The position numbers were made by a program, and so were the translations under genes. This document shows, in pieces, positions 24,868-35,000 of a stretch of DNA of 64,000 nt. The notes under the pieces are model-generated. The model did no database searches. It was not told the DNA's origin and saw only the letters and a list, made by a program, of their open reading frames with translations. Within the stretch, counting starts at the first letter, position 1, and every line of letters starts with the position of its first letter. The stretch is from an uncultured Saprospiraceae bacterium (lineage in GTDB: Bacteria; Bacteroidota; Bacteroidia; Chitinophagales; Saprospiraceae), in assembly GCA_938016265.1 (NCBI GenBank), contig CALLWB010000084.1, forward strand, positions 1-64,000, read 5' to 3'.

Positions 24868-27249
24868 TTACCAGCTACTATGTTCCTCGTAGTTTGCATT
24901 GTCTCTTGAGTTGGCAGTGCGTTTTTTATTCCAATCTTCCTTGTTTTTTTCGATGTCTCTCATGATCTCTTCGTACGTTCTTGCCTTGTATTTTGACGCC
25001 GCTTTTTTGGTTGTACTTGCAGTAGCAGCGATAGCCGTAGGTTGATTTTCCTTGGCTTTCGTTTTGGTGGTTGCGGGAAGTACAGCCGCCTTGGCCACTG
25101 GCTCTGTCCGTTCAATTGAAGCTGGCGCTACCTCTTTCGTTTCCTCGATTTCTCCTTGTATCGGAGTTTCTGCTATTTCCGTTTTTAAGGTCTCCATTTC
25201 TTCCTTTATGGGAATAATTGTTTCCGGATCGGGAGTGACAACAGAGGTCTCTGCTACCGGTTTTCCGAGCTGGTCAGGAGCAACAGAAGGAATGGGCAAT
25301 TCGGTGTTAGCTGCCTTATCGGCTGTTGGTTTAGGTAACGTGACTGAATTGTGTGGAACTGCAGGATGAACTCCGGTATGGGCGACAGACTCTGGTAAGT
25401 CCGGTATAGTAGTTTTCGGTTTTGTTGCTGGCAACCAATCAGGGCGTGGGGCTGGTTTTTCTGTAACTTCCTCCGAGGCTACTGCAACCGAAGGAGCGAT
25501 TGGCTTGTCTTTTGGTATCCAGTCAGGCTTTGGTGCTTTCTGTCCATTCTGATCCGGTGCAGGACCAGGTATAATACCAGCCAGCACATCTGAAGGTATT
25601 TTTGGCGCACTATCATTGGGGAGTGTTGCATCTGGCAAAGCAGCAGCATGCGGTAATGGAGCATCTGGCGCAATACCGGTTGGCGTTGCATCAGGAAAAG
25701 CAGCTGAATGCGGTGTTGGATCTGGAATAACACCCGTCGGCACATCAGGTTGAGTCGTCATTGGAGGATTGACCGAAGCCAACATTCCCGTCTCACCAAA
25801 TTCAATGTCCTGCCGAAGTTCTACGATTTCATTTAGTGCAAAACTAGTTACTTCAGTGACGATGGTCTTAAAACCTGGTTTTTCTGCTCTCAAAATATAC
25901 GTCCGATTCTCAGAAATACTAAAAGAATACTTCCCATCCTTCGCGTCCATAACCTGTTCGTCAATGGGGAAATTATTAGTATAATCATTCAAAATTAGCT
26001 TAACATCAGACATTGGGTTTCCGAAGTTATCCAATACCTGACCATATAGTTGCAGCATCTCCACTTGCTGAGACACCCGATAACTGTTTAATTGGAAGTC
26101 GGCGACCTCATCAATTGGTCGGTTGGAAACCATACGGTCTATTTGGAAATAAAAATCATCCCCTCCTGAATTTACTGGAGTGCCAAGATGTTTCGGCCTG
26201 CTCCAGGAGTTGGCCCTTCCAATAGATTTATAGACATCAAACCCACCAATGTTTACCTTCCCATTTGAGCTAAAGTATAGTGTAGCAAGGTCTGCATCGT
26301 AGTAAGGAGTGATTTCGTCCCGATCAGAATTTATTTTATGGCCAAGATTTTTTGGCGCTGTATAGAGGAAAGAATCCTCATCTTTTTTTATGATGGAAGA
26401 CCAAATATCCATTCCGCCCTCTCCGTCGTCCCTATCTGAGCAAAACAGCAGCACTTCGCCAACCTCTTCATCCAAAAAGACAAATGGGAAATCGTTGGAA
26501 ACATTATGGAGATTTATCTTCGAGTGTAGTTTTTCAGGGTCCAACCATTCTCCTGCTTTTTTTAGTCGGACATAAAGCGTGCGTTGGTTTCCTGTTTCTT
26601 CCTGAATAGAATAAAAAAGTCGTTGTTTGTCTTCGGATAGGAAAAAATTTCCTTCCGAATGATCGGGAAGACCATCCACAGTGGTGGCTTCTCCTCCGGT
26701 CCAACTGCCCATTTGCTGTTTGGAATAGGCATTGGAAGTCGCAGGTACTTTTCTTATTTGAAAATCAGCTTCTTTTTTGCTGGTTTGTAAATCCTGGGCC
26801 AGCAGGCATCCTGCTATTTGTTTATGCAGGAGTAGTTGCTGATCTTCCAAACTTTCTCCTTGCAAACCATGAAGAAACAACTTGAAGCCGGAAATTGCTT
26901 CATCGTAATTTTCAAGGTATTTTTGGCAAATTGCTAGTTGATAGACGGCATCATTTTCCCAGTCTGCATCTCGTTCTATAACAGATCGAAATGCCAGTGC
27001 AGCCCGCCGAAAGTTTCCAACTTCCTTATAGCAGGTCCCTGCCTTGTAAAACAACGAAGAACTAGTATTCCCATTTGTTGCCGAAGCGGAGGAATAAAAA
27101 TGGTCTGCAGCTCTTTTGAAGTCTTTTTCTTCAAGGTGTTGTTCCGCAATTTTTTGGTCTCGTTTCCAGTTTACGGAAGAACTGGTCTCCTGAGCTTCTG
27201 CGCCCCAAACGCATAAACAAAGGAAAAAGCAAATAATATTCTTGGTCAT
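24868..27249 (-). CDS. PorE-like protein: TPR, PD40 propeller, carboxypeptidase regulatory-like domain, Pro-rich tail
   Basis: An exported protein of 793 residues. The signal peptide ends near GAEAQ (about 20). TPR helices cover about 28-150 (YKAGTCYKEVGNFRRAALAF). A PD40/WD40-like propeller covers about 200-400, with DGEGGMDIWSS and SSNGKVNIGGFDVYKS as blade motifs. A carboxypeptidase regulatory-like domain follows at about 405-485 (GQVLDNFGNPMSDVKLIL). This order is that of PorE and related T9SS/envelope proteins, which end in an OmpA domain. Here the OmpA domain is absent and replaced by about 300 residues of Pro/Ala-rich sequence with repeated PDWxP motifs and a basic helical end. It is transcribed divergently from the TMTC-like gene. 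Confidence 0.78.
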   Translation of the reverse strand: MTKNIICFFLCLCVWGAEAQETSSSVNWKRDQKIAEQHLEEKDFKRAADHFYSSASATNGNTSSSLFYKAGTCYKEVGNFRRAALAFRSVIERDADWENDAVYQLAICQKYLENYDEAISGFKLFLHGLQGESLEDQQLLLHKQIAGCLLAQDLQTSKKEADFQIRKVPATSNAYSKQQMGSWTGGEATTVDGLPDHSEGNFFLSEDKQRLFYSIQEETGNQRTLYVRLKKAGEWLDPEKLHSKINLHNVSNDFPFVFLDEEVGEVLLFCSDRDDGEGGMDIWSSIIKKDEDSFLYTAPKNLGHKINSDRDEITPYYDADLATLYFSSNGKVNIGGFDVYKSIGRANSWSRPKHLGTPVNSGGDDFYFQIDRMVSNRPIDEVADFQLNSYRVSQQVEMLQLYGQVLDNFGNPMSDVKLILNDYTNNFPIDEQVMDAKDGKYSFSISENRTYILRAEKPGFKTIVTEVTSFALNEIVELRQDIEFGETGMLASVNPPMTTQPDVPTGVIPDPTPHSAAFPDATPTGIAPDAPLPHAAALPDATLPNDSAPKIPSDVLAGIIPGPAPDQNGQKAPKPDWIPKDKPIAPSVAVASEEVTEKPAPRPDWLPATKPKTTIPDLPESVAHTGVHPAVPHNSVTLPKPTADKAANTELPIPSVAPDQLGKPVAETSVVTPDPETIIPIKEEMETLKTEIAETPIQGEIEETKEVAPASIERTEPVAKAAVLPATTKTKAKENQPTAIAATASTTKKAASKYKARTYEEIMRDIEKNKEDWNKKRTANSRDNANYEEHSSW

Positions 27250-27603
27250 GGCCTTTCATTCTATTAAGCGATAAATAGATGACAAATTGTACGGTACTAA
27301 TGGATAATTTGGGCAAATAACTTAAAAAATATATATGTAAATACAAAATGTTGTAAGTCAACAATTTAAGGTAATTCGTTTTTTTTGTAAAGTTAAATTT
27401 TTACAAGACTATTTTAGAATCGTTTCAAAGTTAAGTTACAATAATACATAAACTGATAAAAGTTAAGTATTCTAAAACAAAAAGTAAACCACTAATTTTA
27501 ATGGGCGGTAAATGGAGGATTGGCAAGCATTTTTTGCCAACTACTTTATTTTCCTGTTCGTTTATAATTTGCATCAAACGATTTTTTGTAATTTGTTCTC
27601 GTT
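27250..27603. other. Divergent intergenic region
   Basis: No gene is supported. AT-rich sequence separates the PorE-like gene (minus) from the TMTC-like gene (plus) and should contain both promoters. I find no full Bacteroidota consensus match. A 68-residue frame starting at 27512 overlaps the real gene and is rejected. Confidence 0.5.
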
Positions 27604-29631
27604 ATGGCAAAAAAGAAAAAAATACAGCAAAAAAAGAAAAGAGGAGCAACCAAAGCCGCTCAAAAATCGAAGAGTAAAGCAGGTTGGTGGAAGGATAAAA
27701 ATACAGCTATCGGTGTAGCTATCGTTCTGGTTTTAACCTTTATCACCTTTATTCCTTCTTTAAACAACGACTTTACAAATTGGGATGATCCTGACTACGT
27801 GACAGAAAATCCACACATCATCAAGATGAATGGACGAAGTCTCAATACCATTTTTACTGAAGGTATAGCAGCAAATTATCATCCCTTGACCATGCTTTCT
27901 CTTGCATTCAACTATCAAATTTCAGAGTTGGACGCCGGTTCTTATCATGCTGTCAATTTGTTATTGCATTTGCTATGCACCTTTTTTGTCTTTCTCTTTA
28001 TTTACCATCTCAATGATCGTAAACCCTATGGAGCCTTGTTTGTTGCCTTTTTGTTCGGGGTTCATCCGATGCACGTGGAGTCCGTTGCCTGGATCGCAGA
28101 ACGAAAGGATGTCCTTTACGGAATGTTCTTCATGGCAGGACTAGTCACTTACGTGAAATACCTCAAAAATAAACTCAATAACAAGTACTTAATCTATACG
28201 TTGATTTTATTTATTTGTTCGGGTCTTTCAAAACCGACAGCGGTTATGTTTCCTATCATTTTGTTGTTGGTAGACTTTTATCATTCTAGAAAATGGGACA
28301 CAAAAGCCATTGTAGAAAAAATACCGTTCTTTTTGTTTGCTTTATTTATTGGCTGGAAAACCTACAGTATTCAGGCTGGAGTGGCTGTCGGCGCTACAGA
28401 ACAGTACAGCCTTCTTCAGAGAATTAGTTTTGCATCCTATGGCACGATTGCCTATTTATGGAAGATGATTGTTCCAATCAACATGTCTACTTTTTATCCC
28501 TATCCAGATATCAAAAATTTGCCAATTATTTTTAAAGTAGCGCCATTTTTAGCAAGTGCATTGGCAGCAGCGGTACTCTGGTCGACGCGAAAAACGAAAG
28601 TATTTTTCTTTGGGTTTTTCTTTTATCTGATAATTAATGCCTTAACCTTGCAGTTTTTGACGGTAGGACGTGCGATCATCTCTGACCGATATACCTACAT
28701 TCCTTATGTAGGAATTTTCTTCATCTTCGGATATTTTTTGGATAAATTAATAGAACGAAAAAACGAAAAACCATTCGATGGCTACTTCAATATTGCCAAA
28801 GTAGCGTTGCCAGTCATCGGCGTGGCGTTTATGGTACTTTCCTTTATGCAAACTAAAGTTTGGAAGAACAGCGATACGTTATGGACCAACGTCAAAAATA
28901 TCTTCCCAGACGATCCAACATCTTATAACAATCTGGGGAACTACTATTACAATACAGACAAAAATGCACCTAAAGCATTAGAATATTTGGGCAAAGCACT
29001 TAGTCTGGATCCCAGATTTTATGACGCCTACATCAGCCGTGGAAAAATATACCGACAAACAAAAAAACTCGACTTGGCAATGGCAGACTATTCCAAAGCA
29101 GTAGCCATCAAACCAAACGACGCCTCCGTCTACAACAATCGGGGCAATGTCTATTTCAGTATGAACAGACTTGACGAAGCCATAAAAGACTACCATAAAG
29201 TACTGGAAATACAACCAAATGACAGCCGTTCGCTAGGAAATTTGGGGGCAGTTTACGCACGCCAGAAAAATTTCCCAGAAGCCTTAAAGTACCTGGATAA
29301 AGCAATCATGCTCAATCCTGGTTATGTAGATGCCTATGTCAATAGGGGAGTGATTTATTCCCAAATGAAGAAACATCAACAAGCAATTGACAACTACACG
29401 ACGCATTTGAAGTATAGAAATGACAATTCCCAGGCCTACTTTTGGAGAGCACAGGATTATCAAAAGTTAGGAAAAAACCAGAATGCAATAAATGATTACA
29501 ACAATGCGATCAAACTAGCACCAAATGCTGGTGCATATTACAAATCAAGGGGGCAACTACACGCAATGATGGGAAATGCTGCCCAGGCCAACCAAGACCA
29601 GCAAAAAGCAGCACAACTAGGAGCGAAATAA
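27604..29631 (+). CDS. TMTC-like polytopic membrane protein with C-terminal TPRs
   Basis: A 675-residue membrane protein. A lysine-rich cytoplasmic N-terminus (about 1-35) precedes about ten hydrophobic helices up to about 420. The first lumenal/periplasmic loop has FTNWDDPDYV, an acidic DDxx motif typical of GT-C glycosyltransferases and TMTC O-mannosyltransferases, and HPMHVESVAWIAERKDV is a conserved loop of this family. Residues about 435-675 hold about seven TPR units (DPRFYDAYISRGKIY and repeats). In animals TMTCs mannosylate cadherins with a dolichol donor; in bacteria the function is unproven, though protein O-glycosylation is known in Bacteroidota. It stands alone. Confidence 0.85.
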   Translation: MAKKKKIQQKKKRGATKAAQKSKSKAGWWKDKNTAIGVAIVLVLTFITFIPSLNNDFTNWDDPDYVTENPHIIKMNGRSLNTIFTEGIAANYHPLTMLSLAFNYQISELDAGSYHAVNLLLHLLCTFFVFLFIYHLNDRKPYGALFVAFLFGVHPMHVESVAWIAERKDVLYGMFFMAGLVTYVKYLKNKLNNKYLIYTLILFICSGLSKPTAVMFPIILLLVDFYHSRKWDTKAIVEKIPFFLFALFIGWKTYSIQAGVAVGATEQYSLLQRISFASYGTIAYLWKMIVPINMSTFYPYPDIKNLPIIFKVAPFLASALAAAVLWSTRKTKVFFFGFFFYLIINALTLQFLTVGRAIISDRYTYIPYVGIFFIFGYFLDKLIERKNEKPFDGYFNIAKVALPVIGVAFMVLSFMQTKVWKNSDTLWTNVKNIFPDDPTSYNNLGNYYYNTDKNAPKALEYLGKALSLDPRFYDAYISRGKIYRQTKKLDLAMADYSKAVAIKPNDASVYNNRGNVYFSMNRLDEAIKDYHKVLEIQPNDSRSLGNLGAVYARQKNFPEALKYLDKAIMLNPGYVDAYVNRGVIYSQMKKHQQAIDNYTTHLKYRNDNSQAYFWRAQDYQKLGKNQNAINDYNNAIKLAPNAGAYYKSRGQLHAMMGNAAQANQDQQKAAQLGAK

Positions 29632-29719
29632 TTATCAGAATTTGAGGATTTAGGGATTTGTAGGACTTTACTTACTGATAATTCTATAAGAAAGTATAAT
29701 TTAAAAATCGAAGTTTGAC

Positions 29720-30127
29720 ATGGCATATACAAATACACTTATCACCATTGCTGCAGATTGTCCAATATCTACCAGCGAAGTTCCTAATTCAAACCGACCC
29801 AAAAAACCAATACACCAATTTCAATATGAATTATTGCTGGACCAACCATATACCCTAACCCACAAGGACTTGACATTTGTTACCTACCTCAGGAAACAAG
29901 GAATAGAAAATATTTCAGAACAAGAACGACAAGAAATCTGGGACGACCTGTTTTCGAAAGGCCATCCTTGCCTTAGAGCCTCTGCCCTCACCAAACGCTA
30001 CGGATTTGGAGCGCACTACAACGAAGAAGGCAAAATCGCTATCTACCCCATAGAGTCCGAAGAATACCAACAACTAGTAGCCGACGCAAACATCAAAAAA
30101 GTCCCCGCAATGAAGTCTAAAAGATAG
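29720..30127 (+). CDS. DUF6157 family protein
   Basis: A 135-residue cytoplasmic protein. The start MAYTNTLITIAADCPISTSEVP and the central LTHKDLTFVTYLRKQGI match DUF6157, a small family of unknown function in Bacteroidota and Actinobacteria. The C-terminal part KRYGFGAHYNEEGKIAIYPIESEEYQ is also well conserved in that family. Length is normal. It is 88 bp after the TMTC-like gene but otherwise isolated, so the context gives no clue to its role. Confidence 0.72.
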   Translation: MAYTNTLITIAADCPISTSEVPNSNRPKKPIHQFQYELLLDQPYTLTHKDLTFVTYLRKQGIENISEQERQEIWDDLFSKGHPCLRASALTKRYGFGAHYNEEGKIAIYPIESEEYQQLVADANIKKVPAMKSKR

Positions 30128-30301
30128 TTAATAGGGATTGGTCAATGGTAAACGGAGGTTGAAAACGCATAACGTAGGCAAATCATCATTCGGCCTCTGC
30201 TGGTTGGTAGTAGTTTATTCCCCATTTCCATTTTACAACTAACCAATTCCATCATTCCCAATTATCTAATTCAAGCATTATTCTATTCTATCAACCAAAA
30301 A

Positions 30302-30333
30302 AAAGCGCCATCAACAATTGTCAATGGCGCTAT
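30302..30333 (-). terminator. Rho-independent terminator of porV
   Basis: AGCGCCAT (30304-30311) pairs with ATGGCGCT (30324-30331). On the minus strand the stem is followed by a run of eight T. It lies just beyond the porV stop. Confidence 0.85.
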
Positions 30334-30362
30334 ATATCTAAATAAGACTTTTATCTATTAAT

Positions 30363-31586
30363 CTATAAATCCTTTGGAGATTCAGCAGCATCCTGCGCAC
30401 CGAAATCAAACAACAAGGAGAATCTCAAAGTGTTGTCTAATGGATTTCTCTGGTTGGATGTAGGAACTAAGTAAGAGAAGTTCAGACCAAAAATACTGTA
30501 TTTTAAGCCAAGGCCTACTGTAAAGAATTTTCTGTTTCCCTTCGTTCTATGTTCATTATAGTGGCCTAGACGTACAGCGAACTGCTTGTCATACCAGTAT
30601 TCCAATCCAAAAGAGTACATCAACTCATTCATTTCTTCAGAAAACCCACCAGGAGCATCTCCAAAAGAGCTAAAGGCACCAGCCGCAATAGAAACTTGCT
30701 TGTAGTCAGGTACATTGTCCTGAGGATCTACATCTACCAAATTCTCATCAGGTGTCGGAACCAACAATTTATTGATGTCAACAGCGAAAGTGATCGAGTT
30801 GTAATCATCAAAATAAAACTCTAACGCGTTACCAAATCCTAGATTAGTAGGGATGAAGTCACGGTTTGCTGAGTTAGTATAGGATATCTTCGTACCGATA
30901 TTGGTGATCGCCATTCCGAAGTTGTATGTTGCCTTACGGTCGCCAATTTTCATAGGCTTGTTGTAGGACAGTGAAAAGTCGGAAGCGAAAGCAGTACCCG
31001 GAGTTATTTGATTTCCATTTACTGTTTGGCCGTTTGCCAATTTGGAGTAGATGAATTTGAGGGAAAGTCCGGCGGACAATCTATCACTCAATTTTCTGGC
31101 ATAAGCACCAGTTATTTCAAATTCATTAGGGCGATCTGTTCCTAGTGCACCACCATTCTCATCAGTAAATTGAATATTACCTAGAGAAAAATAGCGGATA
31201 CTCAAACCTGCTGTTTGCAATTTGTCAATCCGTTTGTAAGCGGACATGTATGCCAAATATACATCCTGCAATCCAAGTGCTCTAAGCCATGGTGTATAAG
31301 TAGCAGAGATCGCAAAATCCTTATCAGCAAATGCGAGTTTAGAGGCATTAAAATGCATCGCATTTGGATCTGTGGAAATAGCGATTCCGACATCTCCCAT
31401 TGCTCCTGATCTTGCATCTGGAATAATCCGCAAAAATGGTACTGCGGTAATAATCGTGTTGACACAAGCTTTTCCTGTTTGCTGATCGATCCCGTCGACA
31501 CAAGTGCTAATCTGTGCCTGAGTAGAAGGAACACAAATTGCCAGGAACCCAATTAAAAGGGCTACGTTAAAGAAAATCTTTTTCAT
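30363..31586 (-). CDS. porV: Type IX secretion system outer membrane protein PorV
   Basis: A 407-residue outer-membrane beta barrel (FadL-like) that shuttles T9SS cargo from the translocon to the PorU sortase. I start at MKKIFFN (31586); an upstream ATG would add 19 residues before a normal signal peptide (ending STQAQ). Hallmarks of PorV are FLRIIPDARSGAMGDVGIA and the DPNAMHFNASKLAF stretch after it, then repeated amphipathic strands and a C-terminal aromatic-rich strand (LRFSLLFDFG). It is downstream of porU on the same strand, separated by about 420 bp. A terminator follows. Confidence 0.93.
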   Translation of the reverse strand: MKKIFFNVALLIGFLAICVPSTQAQISTCVDGIDQQTGKACVNTIITAVPFLRIIPDARSGAMGDVGIAISTDPNAMHFNASKLAFADKDFAISATYTPWLRALGLQDVYLAYMSAYKRIDKLQTAGLSIRYFSLGNIQFTDENGGALGTDRPNEFEITGAYARKLSDRLSAGLSLKFIYSKLANGQTVNGNQITPGTAFASDFSLSYNKPMKIGDRKATYNFGMAITNIGTKISYTNSANRDFIPTNLGFGNALEFYFDDYNSITFAVDINKLLVPTPDENLVDVDPQDNVPDYKQVSIAAGAFSSFGDAPGGFSEEMNELMYSFGLEYWYDKQFAVRLGHYNEHRTKGNRKFFTVGLGLKYSIFGLNFSYLVPTSNQRNPLDNTLRFSLLFDFGAQDAAESPKDL

Positions 31587-32005
31587 AGTACAAAGTCCTA
31601 TTTTTATTGTAAAAATATAAAAATTAATATGAAACAATTGCATCTCAAATTCCGATCCGGAATTTAAAGAAGTGTTAAACTAGTAACAGTTAATATATTG
31701 TTTAGAACAAATTGTAGAAATTAACTTATAGAGAATGCAATTTTTGTGAAGAAAGTTTTTCCAATGTACTTCCATGTAGATGGAAATTTCAGATTATGGG
31801 TTGCAAAGTTACACAAGATAAATGATTTCTAAAACTATTTACTGAATTATGAATCCTGTTTATGTAAAGCAAAGTACTTCTATCTATATATATATCGGTT
31901 TTTTTGCCAAAATGTTGTGTTTGTTGAAAAGTATTTTTTATTAAAATTTGTGAAAGTTATCTATTTGATTTTGAGCGTGGGCAAAATTTGAGTAGCTGCT
32001 TCCAA
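31587..32005. other. Intergenic region between porU and porV
   Basis: No gene is supported. AT-rich sequence of about 420 bp, including a TATATATATA tract near 31885. It probably contains the porV promoter on the minus strand, so porV can be expressed apart from porU. No element could be pinned down. Confidence 0.5.
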
Positions 32006-35000
32006 TCATTTCAGAATCACTAGTTTCTCAAATTCGCTATTGGACACTTTCATTCCTTCGTCGCCGTTGGCTGCTCCAATTTGTACTTTATACACATAGA
32101 CTCCTTTCCCAATTCTTGAGCCAAAGTCGTCAGTTCCGTCCCAGCCGATATCCGTCACCCGATACCCTTCAGAGGTGACTTGTTCTGAAATTGTTTTCAA
32201 TAGTCGACCGGAAACCGTATAAATTTGTATCTGAACAGTTAGTTCGTTTGTAGGAAGATTGTGTTCAAATTGAAAATTGGTGGAGGTTGTAAATGGATTA
32301 GGGTAGTTTAATATCATGTTTATAGCCAATTCGGCAGATTTCGCAACCACAAATTCGGTATAATCTTCCCCGGAGTTGTTGGAAATGTCCCATGCCTTTA
32401 CTTTTATTGAGTGTCTTCCCTCTTCCAGATTGTTCAGTGGATAGCGCACTTCTCCTTTTTTTGGATCGTCAAGTGCGGATTCGTAAAAGTCGTTTAAGAC
32501 AAAGATTTCCTGATTATTTTCATCAAGAATCCCCGTTATATCATGGCCAATCCCTGTCCCGACAGTATTTATTCCAACATCATCGGAAAGTTTGACAAAC
32601 AACACTGGATTTTCGTCAGTTAGTCCTCCAAAAACAAAGTCTTCATTATTCATGAAAATCTCCACTTTGGGCCCTTCATCATCTGCAATTCCATTAGGAT
32701 CAGTTCCACCAATAATAATGTCATCATGATAACCAGCAGCATCTCTGGAAACGCCGTCGTCAGCGTAATAGGATATTTTCCCATTGCCAAATTCATAATC
32801 AATATCACTAGGCACAACAAAAGTAAATTGAAATTCTCCATTATTGACGCCCGCCAGCCCTTTGAAAATGATGTTTTTTTGCAGATTGAAAGAATCTAAT
32901 CTACTATTTGGGTCATTCACCAGCATCTTGATGTTTTGCAGTTTATCATAAACCGTGGGAGCAATAGTCCCATTAAAGTCTGTCAGGACACCACCACCAA
33001 TATCTTCAATGTAGCCTTTGATAGTGACTTCCTGCAATGCTCTGATTGTATCTGAACTTGAAATTGGTTGATTGTCTATCTGAGTGGTAATGATATTATA
33101 CTTTGGGTGAATCAACGTAAGAGACGGATCGCCCAGCAGGGTAAATTTTCTGCTGTTTTCCTTGCCACTTACTGTAGCAAGACTATTTTTGCTCAATCGC
33201 AGAATTTCCCCAATGGTTGGGATTTTATTACCAACAGGTTCAAAAATATACTCAAATACTGCTTTTGTCAATTGTTGATTGGTAGAAGCATAAACTGCCC
33301 GGACTGTGGTAAACAGACCAATTGCGCCACCATCAGGTTTAAGCATAAGTAGTTCTCCTGCACTCGTAATTTTGGGCTCATCATATGGGCCAAAAGTACA
33401 AGTAGCCGTTACAAAAAGAGGCATTTTGTTGTAGTTGTCCCAAGCGTCGATATCGTCAATCGTTAGTACTCGTTCCTGCGCCCAACTGTTTATTCCTCCA
33501 TGCCCCATATAGTTGACCACCAGGTCGCCTTTGAATCCAATGTTTTGATTAATTGCTTCATTGACAGCTGGGTATCGGTTTCCTCCAGGAGTTGTAACCT
33601 GATTAAATGCATCAAAGTAGACCTTTTGAAGGTTGAAAACATTATAATTGTTTCTTACTGTTTCTGCAATCCCGTCGGCATCCCTGAAGTGAATATTGCT
33701 ATCTTCATCATCGGCATTAAAGAGTATCCGATTTTTCCAGTCTCCCAGGCAAAGTGGACTTGTTTCATAATGAATAATCTTATCCACCATAAGGTCTCCC
33801 TCTGTCAAATTGCGAACGGGCAATCGCCCAATTGCTATATCCAGATCTCCAGAGATAATACCACCACCTTCTGTTACGTCCAGCAATCCAAAATAGTCGT
33901 CGCTTGGATGTGCACTGATCCCATTGTTAGATTGTGCGGTCTCATAGGTAGGTACCAGATTAAAATTGTCCGGGTTTTCATTGTTATTCTTATAATCGAA
34001 AGATGCATCCCCAAACAACAATAAGTATTTCAATCGGTCACCTGGAGTACCCCGGTCATAAAACATCTTAGCGAAATCGCGGATCGCTGTTATATCAGGC
34101 CTTCCTGAACCAAATTCATTATAAATCAAATCGACATCAATCGCATGCACCTCCATCCCACTGACTGATCGCCGGTGATCTGCTAGCCTGCTTGCGGCTG
34201 CAGCTATATCTTTATGGTATATTATAAGTAAATCAGGGTTGCTAAGTCCATGAAGGTTTTGGTTGTTGATTTTTGCTATGAATTCTGGTTCCTTGGCTTG
34301 TCCGTGCTCAAAAGCAATAAACTGATGGAGTTCGTTGACGGTTTTTCCGAAACTAAAATTGCTTCCACTCAAATTTCCGTCTTGAGACTTCGGGTTCAAA
34401 GGGTCTGTAATGTCCCAAACCAATACATTCGAGTTCATACCATTAATAGTATAAGATGCAGAAGCATGATCTAAAGTCCGCTTATCCCTAAAAGCCAAAG
34501 GAGTAGTGCCAAAAGTCAGTTTGCGTCGTGAAATTAGTGTGATATAGTCCACCCAACCTTCTGCTGTCGAATTTGGTTTGACATATTCCATTGTGATGTC
34601 AATATTGTCCGTATTGACATTAAAATTGGTCGAATTGGTACGAATGTCTGAATAAGTATTTTCAATACTTCCGCTAACAGGGCTATGAGGCTGGGTATAA
34701 ACAAGGGAATTGTTGGCTGAAATTTTGAATTGGTGGGTGCCTCCTCCAATTGCTCGTCCTGTAGTTCTGGTTTTTATGGTAACAGGTTCGGTCGTCACCA
34801 GATTTGGAAATTGAAAATTGTAATCTCTTGTGGTGGTAAATTTAAAAGAAGGCCCAAACCAGTCCTTTCCAGAACCCTGACCACTTATGTTGTCATCCAA
34901 CAGATTGATTTCATCTACTTCATGGTGTAGATAGTCGTCGAAGGTCGATGTGGAATAAGCAGTCGAAGAGACAGAAGACTGATTTTGGATTCGTTTGCTG

